Shown here piece by piece: positions 1 to 6,318 of a DNA stretch of 30,067 nt. This stretch comes from 2-12-FULL-41-16 sp964473715. Its GTDB lineage: Bacteria > Patescibacteriota > Patescibacteriia > Magasanikbacterales > UBA922. Position numbers and translations under genes: made by a program. A model generated the notes under the pieces. That model saw nothing but the letters and a program-made list of their open reading frames with translations, had not been told where the DNA came from and searched no databases. The stretch lies in the NCBI GenBank assembly GCA_964473715.1, contig CAYYQC010000007.1, positions 1-30,067 of the forward strand, in the 5' to 3' direction. Position 1 is the stretch's first letter; every line of letters starts with the position of its first letter.

Positions 1-822
1 ATCTTGAAAAATTTCCCAAGCCGCTACGCGTTGATCTTTAGTTAATTCAAAGGGCAAACGTGCCACAAATTCTTTGACCGGCTCAATCGCAAATTTTATT
101 TCCGGAGCATGCACGCGCGCCAATTCTTGCCGCAACATTTCGGCCCGCAATTGCAACACAAACAATTCATCAAATTTTAAGCGCTCCAAACTTTGTGTTA
201 ATTCTTCCTGACTTTTGGGAAAATGAATTCCGCGCAAAGCATCACTAAGTGCCAGTAATTTATTTTTTTCTAACAATTCTTTTGGAATCCATTCGGTTAC
301 GGCATCACTTAAACCAATAATTTCACTAATAAAAAACCGAATTTGTTTTTGGGTAATTCCTTCAGTTAACGGATAGAGCGGTACTAGTCGCGCGGTATGT
401 ACTGTCTCTGCTTTCATTCGTTCGTAACTGGGATTTTGCAGTGATAAACCAAATCTATCAACCATTACTTTACCTGATAAAAAAATTTTATCACCTACCT
501 TTAAAGTTTTGGCAATAAATGGCTGATTAAACCAAATTACTTTTAACCGGTCCGATTCATCAGTCACCACCGCTTCGGTTAACACCAACCGCCGCCGTGG
601 ACTGCGTTTGGCCCCAATCATTTCAATTTGCACGGCAATCGTGGTCAATTGACCAGACTGCAACTCACTAATCTTACTTACCTGACTAAAATCCTCATAG
701 CGAAACGGAAAATAATACAAAAGCTGCCGGACCGTATAAATGCCCAGACGTTTTAACTTACCGGCCAGCACCTCTCCCACCCCAGCCACCTGTGTAATTG
801 AAGTTTCTAGTTTTAAACTCAT
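1..822 (-). CDS. recG: ATP-dependent DNA helicase RecG, N-terminal part (cut by window edge)
   Basis: The reading frame is open from an ATG at 822 to the window edge, giving 274 residues. RecG remodels stalled replication forks and branched recombination intermediates. The N-terminal wedge domain is recognisable: a helix-hairpin-helix-like start (GVGEVLAGKLKRLGIYTV, residues about 14-31) followed by LLYYFPFRYEDFS, then an OB-fold region in which partner DNA is bound. The last visible residues (LPFELTKDQRVAAWEI) are the conserved lead-in to the first helicase motif, so the ATPase domains lie outside the window. Upstream, a TGC-TAGAAT extended -10-like element ends 6 nt before the ATG, so the transcript may be leaderless, but no good -35 is visible. 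The gene lies downstream of tRNA-Arg on the same strand, separated by a terminator. Family assignment is secure; the promoter is inference. Confidence 0.93.
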   Translation of the reverse strand, partial: MSLKLETSITQVAGVGEVLAGKLKRLGIYTVRQLLYYFPFRYEDFSQVSKISELQSGQLTTIAVQIEMIGAKRSPRRRLVLTEAVVTDESDRLKVIWFNQPFIAKTLKVGDKIFLSGKVMVDRFGLSLQNPSYERMKAETVHTARLVPLYPLTEGITQKQIRFFISEIIGLSDAVTEWIPKELLEKNKLLALSDALRGIHFPKSQEELTQSLERLKFDELFVLQLRAEMLRQELARVHAPEIKFAIEPVKEFVARLPFELTKDQRVAAWEIFQD

Positions 823-845
823 GTCTCCATTCTAGCACTTCTCAA

Positions 846-875
846 GAAAACAAAAAACCGCCCCTAAAGACAGTT
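846..875 (-). terminator. Rho-independent terminator after tRNA-Arg
   Basis: On the minus strand AACTGTC (875-869) pairs with GGCGGTT (862-856), seven pairs including two G-U, with a 6-nt loop, followed directly by a T-rich tail (TTTTGTTTTC). It separates the tRNA-Arg transcript from recG. Confidence 0.65.
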
Positions 876-882
876 CCGCTAG

Positions 883-954
883 TGCGCCCGCTAAGAATCG
901 AACTTAGATCTAGAGTTCCGCAAACTCTTGTCCTATCCATTGAACGACGGGCGC
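883..954 (-). tRNA. tRNA-Arg, anticodon GCG
   Basis: All four arms fold: acceptor GCGCCCG/CGGGCGC, D stem GTTC/GGAC, anticodon stem AGAGT/ACTCT, T stem CTAAG/CTTAG with loop TTCGATT, and discriminator A. The anticodon loop is TTGCGGA, which puts GCG at positions 34-36 and reads CGC/CGU arginine codons. Most bacteria use ACG here, deaminated to ICG by TadA, so G34 is unusual. The 3' CCA is not encoded. A consensus promoter lies just upstream and a terminator just downstream, so it is a single-gene transcription unit. Confidence 0.93.
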
Positions 955-971
955 CTATTTAAAGCCCCATC

Positions 972-999
972 AGTATACCAAACCTAAGAAAAAAGTCAA
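972..999 (-). promoter_or_regulatory. Promoter of tRNA-Arg
   Basis: On the minus strand TTGACT (999-994) and TATACT (977-972) are separated by 16 nt, with an extended TGG before the -10. Transcription would start about 10 nt before the tRNA 5' end. The -35 box overlaps the TGA stop codon of the upstream 171-aa gene. Confidence 0.8.
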
Positions 1000-1511
1000 T
1001 GAATTCTCCATTCCCGGGCAATCTTGTCTGAAAGAGGCTCATCTTCCTTGGAAAAATTCTCTTCTAAAAATTGACGTAACACAAACTTAATCTCAGTAGG
1101 ATCCTGCTCATCAGTCATTTCTACCCGCAAACGAGGACGAAAAATAGTGTGCGGTTCAAAAAAAATGGTTTTTACTTCTGGCGGGTTATAGATAATATAA
1201 AAATCACTCAGCTCAGAATATGCGTAAAATCGATTATTGAGCACAATTCCCAGGTCAGTAATACTAAAAGGAATGGTGTGTGGGGCTTGATGTGATTGTA
1301 GAAAAACAATAATTGCAAATAATACAATCACCAGGGCAAACAAAAAATTGCTGGTAAACATGGCATAACCTACCAAACCAAGACCAATTGTCAACATAAT
1401 CACATACCATTGGGTTGGGCGATCATGTTGATTATATTCAGTGACTGTCCAGGTTTCCAAAACCTCACCAGTCACTACTTCTTTTCCCTCTCTCCCAATT
1501 ATTTGAGGCAT
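996..1511 (-). CDS. Conserved-looking small membrane protein with PH-like C-terminal region
   Basis: Function unknown. The 171-residue protein begins with a short cytoplasmic stretch, then two adjacent membrane segments (about residues 43-80, WYVIMLTIGLGLVGYAMF and FALVIVLFAIIVFLQ), and then a soluble beta-rich region beginning PFSITDLGIVLNNRFYAYSELSDF. The rhythm of that region (ITDLGIVLNN, YSELSDFYI, then RPRLRVEM) resembles bacterial PH-like domains found behind two-helix anchors; this is a resemblance, not a firm family call. The frame stays open upstream to about 1739, but that part lies opposite the LCP gene. The ATG at 1511 is preferred because a TTGGCA-N17-TATACT promoter ends its -10 box 9 nt upstream, implying a leaderless mRNA. 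The gene diverges from the LCP gene. Confidence 0.7.
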   Translation of the reverse strand: MPQIIGREGKEVVTGEVLETWTVTEYNQHDRPTQWYVIMLTIGLGLVGYAMFTSNFLFALVIVLFAIIVFLQSHQAPHTIPFSITDLGIVLNNRFYAYSELSDFYIIYNPPEVKTIFFEPHTIFRPRLRVEMTDEQDPTEIKFVLRQFLEENFSKEDEPLSDKIAREWRIH

Positions 1512-1520
1512 ATGAGAAGT

Positions 1521-1549
1521 AGTATACCAGAAAATCCAGGGGTTGCCAA
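1521..1549 (-). promoter_or_regulatory. Promoter of the 171-aa membrane protein gene
   Basis: TTGGCA (1549-1544) is followed after 17 nt by TATACT (1526-1521) with an extended TGG. The -10 box ends 9 nt before the ATG at 1511. The -35 hexamer overlaps five of six bases with the -35 of the divergent LCP promoter. Confidence 0.8.
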
Positions 1550-1571
1550 AACCCAATTTTTTCGCTATAGT
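1543..1571 (+). promoter_or_regulatory. Promoter of the LCP gene
   Basis: TTGCCA (1543-1548), a 17-nt spacer, then TATAGT (1566-1571). The -10 box ends 10 nt before the ATG at 1582, so the mRNA would carry only a few bases of leader. It shares its -35 bases with the divergent promoter. Confidence 0.78.
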
Positions 1572-1581
1572 GTGAGTAACT

Positions 1582-3123
1582 ATGGCTCCGCACACCATTA
1601 ATTTCATGACAAATCCGACTGGCCATAATGGACCTGAACGTGCACCTTCACCCCTGCCACCTTCTGAATCTATTACTTTGCCCAAGCCAGCCAAACGTCG
1701 GCGCCTAATCGCGCTCTTTTTATTGCTAGCTACTATCACGAGCTTATCTGGTTGGTGGTATACCCACCTTCCGGTGCCAGCCGATCAAGTACGAGCCCAC
1801 GTAACTCTAGAACCAAAAAAACCAAAAAATATTTTGCAAAAAATCAGTTATTTGGCTTTTAATGCCACCGATGATTCGGGCGCAGAATTAGCCGGTGCAA
1901 CCGAAGACCGAGTAAATGTTTTACTATTAGGAATGGGTGGAGTAGGTCATGACGGACCCTTCCTAACAGATACAATCATGATTGCCAGTATTAAACCCTC
2001 AACCAAAGAAATCGCACTTATTTCTATCCCTCGCGACCTTGGGGTTTCTATTCCTGGCTATGGTTTACAAAAAATCAACCATGCCAATGCCTATGGTGAA
2101 TTAAAGAAGCCAGAATGGGGCGCGGCCGCGGCCACTGAAGTAGTTTCTAAAAACTTTAATATTGATATCCCCTATTATATTCGTCTAGATTTTAAAGCTT
2201 TTGAAGAAATTATTGATGAATTAGGTGGAGTAAAAGTAAGTGTAGATAAAGCATTTACTGATGTGGAATTTCCCGCTGCCCGTGACCAATACCAAACAGT
2301 TAGTTTCAAAGCCGGTGAACAAACTATGAACGGTCAAACTGCGCTCACCTATGCACGTTCCCGACATGGCAATAATGGGGAAGGCTCAGACTTTGCACGC
2401 GCTCGCCGCCAACAAAAAATCTTAGCCGCCCTCAAAGACCAAATTACTGATATTGGGGTTTTGGCTAATCCAATCAAAGTTACTAATATTTTAAATGATT
2501 TGGAAACCCACCTTACTACCAACATGGAATTTGATGAATTAGTAGCTTTAGCCAAATTAGGAAAAAGTACTGATACTAATAATGTAAAATCACTTGTTTT
2601 AGATTCTAGTACCAATGGTTTTTTGCGAAATTATTTTTCCGAAGGCGGTGCCTTTATGCTAACACCAAGGACTGGTAATTTTGTAGCCATAAATACCGCC
2701 ATTGCCAAAGTATTTGAAACAGCGAATGTTGCGACGAATGCCACAACCGCGACCGCGACTGACTCAACTACACAAACAGTTAATGCCAATAAACCAATTG
2801 TCTTGGCACCAAAAAATTCCAAAACACCAATTATCAAAGTGCCTGATATTGAAATTCAAAATGGTACCTGGAATGCTGGGTTAGCAGCACGTGTTGGCCG
2901 TCGTTTAGAATTCCGCGATTTGATAATTACTACCATTGGTAATTATCAATCGAGACCCTTGAGTCAAAGTAGAATTTACACCAATAAAAATGTACCACAA
3001 ACGCTAATTGACACCTTGGTTGATGAGCTCAAAATTCCAGCCACAGCCGAGCTACCAAAAGACATTCCTTTCAACACTTCTACTGATGTTCTAATTATTT
3101 TAGGAGATGATTATATAGATTAA
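1582..3123 (+). CDS. LytR-CpsA-Psr (LCP) family cell-envelope ligase
   Basis: LCP proteins move undecaprenyl-linked glycopolymers onto peptidoglycan or other acceptors at the outer face of the membrane. The 513-residue protein has a short cytoplasmic head rich in Pro and ending in KRRR, one membrane helix (about residues 42-59), then the LCP domain (about 111-290). The domain shows NVLLLGMGG, DTIMI, SIPRDLGVSIPG, INHANAYG, LDFKAFEEIIDELGGVKV and DFARARRQQKIL, which include the conserved Arg and Asp residues of the active site. A Thr/Ala-rich linker (about 375-405) leads to a C-terminal LytR_C-like domain starting IEIQNGTWNAGLAARV. The start at 1582 is chosen because of the promoter 10 nt upstream; ATG 1606 is the alternative. 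The stop overlaps tightly with der in a TAATATG junction. Confidence 0.9.
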   Translation: MAPHTINFMTNPTGHNGPERAPSPLPPSESITLPKPAKRRRLIALFLLLATITSLSGWWYTHLPVPADQVRAHVTLEPKKPKNILQKISYLAFNATDDSGAELAGATEDRVNVLLLGMGGVGHDGPFLTDTIMIASIKPSTKEIALISIPRDLGVSIPGYGLQKINHANAYGELKKPEWGAAAATEVVSKNFNIDIPYYIRLDFKAFEEIIDELGGVKVSVDKAFTDVEFPAARDQYQTVSFKAGEQTMNGQTALTYARSRHGNNGEGSDFARARRQQKILAALKDQITDIGVLANPIKVTNILNDLETHLTTNMEFDELVALAKLGKSTDTNNVKSLVLDSSTNGFLRNYFSEGGAFMLTPRTGNFVAINTAIAKVFETANVATNATTATATDSTTQTVNANKPIVLAPKNSKTPIIKVPDIEIQNGTWNAGLAARVGRRLEFRDLIITTIGNYQSRPLSQSRIYTNKNVPQTLIDTLVDELKIPATAELPKDIPFNTSTDVLIILGDDYID

Positions 3124-3124
3124 T

Positions 3125-4522
3125 ATGGCTAGCCCAACTACCCCGACAAATCGCCGCTTGCCGACCGCTGTCATTATTGGCCGTGCCAATGTTGGTAAAT
3201 CTTCATTATTTAATAAATTAATTGAAGATAAAAAAGCTTTGGTTTCAGATATTGCCGGCACCACTCGCACCAACAATGAAGGCGAGATTTTATGGCGCGG
3301 AAAAAACGTGCGCATTATTGATACAGGCGGTCCAGATAATTCAGAAAATGAACGTTTTACTGATGAAATTATTCGCCAATCAGAACATGCCGTGGCCGAA
3401 GCAGACGTAATTATTTTTGTGGCTGATAGCCGTATTGGTATTCTTCCCCAAGAACGATTACTCATTAAAAAACTTCGTGAAAATCCAGCCAGTAAAAAAA
3501 TTCCAATTATTTTTGTCGCCAGCAAATGTGACAAACCAAGACAAGATGGAGATATTGGTGGCAAATCATGGCTCAGTTTAGGCCTTGGCGCACCGCACCC
3601 AGTGTCAGCAGCCAGTGGTCGTGGAATTGGTGATTTTCTTGATGTGCTGTACACGGCGGTTTCCAAAGGTTCAAACCGACCAAAAATTTTAGCGCCAGAA
3701 CCAACTAAACGACCCGTACGCGTCAGTATTATTGGAAAACCAAATGTAGGCAAATCTTCATTATTTAATAAATTAATTGGTGAGGAAAAAGTAATTGTCA
3801 GTGACATTGCACACACTACGCGCGAACCGTTTGACACTACTTTACAATACGAAGAAGATGGCAAAAAACATACTATTACTTTTGTGGACACGGCTGGTAT
3901 TCGCCGCAAAGCCAAAGTTGAAGGCGACTTAGAACGACAGGGCGTGGCCAAAAGTATTGAAATGATTGGTAAATCTGATATTGTGCTTTTGGTAATTGAT
4001 GGCAATGAACCAATTTCCACGCAAGATCTACAACTTGGCGGATTGTTAGAACAACACAGTCGCAGCACGATTATTATTTTAAATAAATGGGACCTCACTG
4101 ATGATTCTAGTGATACCCACCGCCAAGACGTGAAGGAGAAAATATACAAACATTTTCCACATCTCAAATACGCGCCAATAATGTTTGTTAGTGGTAAAAC
4201 CGGTTTCCGCGTACACCAAATTTTTCCTCTCATTTTACAAGTGGAAAAAGCCCGTGCTACCGAAGTGTCCACTCGTGAGCTTGATGATTTCTTATTCGAA
4301 GTGGTACGTGAACATCGTCCTGCCCGCGGCAAAGGTACTAATCATCCAAAATTAATTGGTCTTCGCCAACTTGGCGCATCACCACCAGTATTTGAATTAT
4401 TTATCAAATACCGCACTTCCCTGCACTTATCATATGTACACTTTTTGGAAAATAAATTGCGTGAAAAATTTGATTTTTTCGGCACACCAATTGTAATCAA
4501 ACTCACCAAAATGAAACGCTAA
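3125..4522 (+). CDS. der: Ribosome-assembly GTPase Der (EngA)
   Basis: Der is a double GTPase needed for 50S subunit maturation. The 465-residue length is usual for the family. The first G domain has GRANVGKSS (19-27), the Thr-containing switch DIAGTTRTNNEG and DTGGPD. The second has GKPNVGKSS (about 205), DIAHTTREP, DTAGIRRKAKV and NKWD. A KH-like domain follows and ends with FDFFGTPIVIKLTKMKR. In the first domain the guanine-specificity motif reads ASKCDK instead of NKxD, so the Asn is replaced by Ser. The gene starts one base after the LCP stop and ends one base before pth, both junctions being TAATATG. No separate promoter or Shine-Dalgarno site is evident, so it is probably read from the LCP promoter. 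Confidence 0.97.
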   Translation: MASPTTPTNRRLPTAVIIGRANVGKSSLFNKLIEDKKALVSDIAGTTRTNNEGEILWRGKNVRIIDTGGPDNSENERFTDEIIRQSEHAVAEADVIIFVADSRIGILPQERLLIKKLRENPASKKIPIIFVASKCDKPRQDGDIGGKSWLSLGLGAPHPVSAASGRGIGDFLDVLYTAVSKGSNRPKILAPEPTKRPVRVSIIGKPNVGKSSLFNKLIGEEKVIVSDIAHTTREPFDTTLQYEEDGKKHTITFVDTAGIRRKAKVEGDLERQGVAKSIEMIGKSDIVLLVIDGNEPISTQDLQLGGLLEQHSRSTIIILNKWDLTDDSSDTHRQDVKEKIYKHFPHLKYAPIMFVSGKTGFRVHQIFPLILQVEKARATEVSTRELDDFLFEVVREHRPARGKGTNHPKLIGLRQLGASPPVFELFIKYRTSLHLSYVHFLENKLREKFDFFGTPIVIKLTKMKR

Positions 4523-4523
4523 T

Positions 4524-5069
4524 ATGAAACTGGTAGTTGGACTTGGAAATCCAGGAAAGCAATATGCCAAAACCCGGCACAATGTTGGGTTTATGGTGCT
4601 TGATGAATTCCAAGAAGCCACTACCAAAGATTTCAATTGGACTAAATGGGAAGTGAGTAAAAAATGCAATGCCGAAATTTCCCAAGGAAATAAAGACGGA
4701 CAAAAATATATTTTACTGAAGCCACTCACTTACATGAATGATTCAGGCGTGCCAACGCAATTGGCTATAAACTTTTATAAATTAAAACCCGTAGATTTAA
4801 TCGTGGTACACGATGATAAAGACATTGCGCTTGGAGAAATAAAAATGCAAACCGACCGAGGACACGCTGGCCACAACGGTGTGCGTTCAATTGTAGAATG
4901 TTTAAACACCCAAAATTTTACTCGCTTACGCATTGGCGTTGCGAGTTCAGACAAAAAACGCATGACTGACATTCCAGAATTTGTACTTGGAAAATTCGGT
5001 CTTTTTGAAAAAAGCACTCTTAAAAAATCTCTACAAGCAGCCATTCAAGAGCTGTCAAAACTTCTCTAA
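4524..5069 (+). CDS. pth: Peptidyl-tRNA hydrolase
   Basis: Pth cleaves the ester bond of peptidyl-tRNAs released early from ribosomes. The 181-residue length is typical. The opening MKLVVGLGNPGKQYAKTRHNVGF contains the catalytic His at residue 19 and the conserved Asn of the GLGNPG loop. TYMNDSG, VVHDDKDIALGEIKMQ (catalytic Asp) and GHAGHNGVRSI are the remaining family signatures. It follows der with a one-base gap (TAA-T-ATG), so translation is probably coupled to der. A weak AT-rich hairpin follows the gene. Family call secure. Confidence 0.96.
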   Translation: MKLVVGLGNPGKQYAKTRHNVGFMVLDEFQEATTKDFNWTKWEVSKKCNAEISQGNKDGQKYILLKPLTYMNDSGVPTQLAINFYKLKPVDLIVVHDDKDIALGEIKMQTDRGHAGHNGVRSIVECLNTQNFTRLRIGVASSDKKRMTDIPEFVLGKFGLFEKSTLKKSLQAAIQELSKLL

Positions 5070-5090
5070 CCCCGTCCAATCAATTTATTT

Positions 5091-5115
5091 AAAAACCTTT
5101 CAACTGGTTTTTTTA
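5091..5115 (+). terminator. Possible weak terminator after pth
   Basis: AAAAACC (5091-5097) pairs with GGTTTTT (5106-5112) around an 8-nt loop, running into a T-rich stretch. The stem has only two G-C pairs, so termination would be partial. Confidence 0.4.
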
Positions 5116-5128
5116 TTTAATTTAAAAC

Positions 5129-5155
5129 GCCGCGCTTCAAAGGACGTTACGCGGC
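5129..5155 (+). promoter_or_regulatory. Hairpin with the dprA Shine-Dalgarno site in its loop
   Basis: GCCGCG (5129-5134) and CGCGGC (5150-5155) are perfect inverted repeats that flank a 15-nt loop containing AAGGA (5140-5144). The right arm ends exactly at the base before the dprA ATG. An all-GC six-pair stem in AT-rich DNA next to a start codon could control initiation by presenting or hiding the site. Confidence 0.5.
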
Positions 5156-6253
5156 ATGATTTCGACAAATCATATGTCCCCAGAACAATTATTCGCCTTT
5201 TGGCCCAAGGCCACCTTTGCCCATTATCAACAATTAATTAACCTTTGCGGCAATTTAGAAACCGCTTTTAAAGCCTCTGAAAAACAATTATTGGAATTAA
5301 AATGGCAAGGCCAAGTATTACCCAGTTTTTTAGAGTGGCGCGCAAACGCCAAACAGATTGCCACCAATTGGCAAGAAAAATTTGCACGCGAAAAAATTAC
5401 TTTTACTGTTTACGGTAGCTCTGATTTCCCTCATAATAAATTTATAGGTATGAAAGACCCACCTTATGTATTATTTATTCGCGGTAATCCTAGATTCAAT
5501 TCTCCATCACTTGCGGTTGTGGGAAGTAGAAACTGCACAGAATATGGTATAAAAGCTACAAATTATTTAATTCCTGATTTAGCGGCCAGTGGCATAAGTA
5601 TTGTATCTGGATTGGCAGGCGGTATTGATAGCACTGCACATATCGCTGCGCTTAAAGCCAGAGGACACACTGTCGCCATACTTGGACACGGCATTGGGTG
5701 GAATGATTTAGGTTATAATAGTGAAAGACGGCATTTAGGGGAAAAAATTATTGAACACGGTGGCGCAATTATCTCAGAATATTTACCAGGAATTCCTGGG
5801 GGTAATTTTACCTTTCCAAAACGGAACCGGATTATTGCCGCACTTACTGACGCCACGCTTATTACTGAGGCAGCCGAAGGTTCAGGCTCTTTAATTACCG
5901 CTGAATGTGCTCACGTTTTACATCGAGATGTTTTAATTGTCCCTCAAGACATATTTTCTATAACTGGAAAAGGGGCTAATGCACAATTAAAAGAAGCTGC
6001 CCATCCAGTTACTTGTTCGCAAGATATTTTTGAGCTCTTTGGTATTACCCCAAAAAAACGAAGAACTGCCCCGTCCCCCATATTATCAAACGACCAAAGT
6101 ATTATCTTTAATCTGCTTCAAATTGAACCTCAGGGACGCGATAGCTTGGCCCGAGAACTTAGTTTAGCTCCAGCCTCCTTAGGAGTTACTCTAACTACTA
6201 TGGAACTTGCCGGCCTCATTGAGGCAAAAAATGGGCGGTATTATGCATTATAA
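5156..6253 (+). CDS. dprA: DNA-processing protein DprA (Smf)
   Basis: DprA binds incoming single-stranded DNA during natural transformation and loads RecA on it. The 365-residue protein has a helical N-terminal part, then the extended Rossmann core with PSLAVVGSRNCTEYG, SGLAGGIDSTAHIAAL, VAILGHGIG, GAIISEYLPG, FPKRNRIIAALTDATLI, and EGSGSLITAE. A winged-helix-like C-terminus (about 310-365, RDSLARELSLAPASLGVTLTTMELAGLIE) matches the DprA DML1-like domain. The start at 5156 has AAGGA 11 nt upstream inside a hairpin loop; ATG 5174 (MSPEQ) is the alternative. DprA sits between pth and topA. In this window it may work with ComF, which is encoded at the tail of the secretion operon, but that link is inference. 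Confidence 0.95.
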   Translation: MISTNHMSPEQLFAFWPKATFAHYQQLINLCGNLETAFKASEKQLLELKWQGQVLPSFLEWRANAKQIATNWQEKFAREKITFTVYGSSDFPHNKFIGMKDPPYVLFIRGNPRFNSPSLAVVGSRNCTEYGIKATNYLIPDLAASGISIVSGLAGGIDSTAHIAALKARGHTVAILGHGIGWNDLGYNSERRHLGEKIIEHGGAIISEYLPGIPGGNFTFPKRNRIIAALTDATLITEAAEGSGSLITAECAHVLHRDVLIVPQDIFSITGKGANAQLKEAAHPVTCSQDIFELFGITPKKRRTAPSPILSNDQSIIFNLLQIEPQGRDSLARELSLAPASLGVTLTTMELAGLIEAKNGRYYAL

Positions 6254-6281
6254 TCGCTAAACCTGGCCAAATTAGGTATAA

Positions 6282-6310
6282 TTGACAAGACTCACTCTCT
6301 CAGCTATGCT
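6282..6310 (+). promoter_or_regulatory. Promoter of topA
   Basis: A full-consensus TTGACA (6282-6287), a 17-nt spacer, and TATGCT (6305-6310). The -10 box ends 8 nt before the topA ATG at 6319, so the transcript start would lie within about 0-3 nt of the start codon. Confidence 0.85.
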
Positions 6311-6318
6311 GTAGCCTT

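Noticed and set aside
1512..1739. N-terminal extension of the 171-aa membrane protein (open to 1739)
   Set aside because: It overlaps the LCP gene on the other strand, is low in hydrophobic pattern continuity, and lies upstream of a consensus promoter that fits ATG 1511.
3100..4332. A 410-codon open frame on the minus strand opposite der
   Set aside because: It lies fully antisense to der, a certain gene. Its translation has no recognisable domain, and such frames are expected from the codon bias of der.
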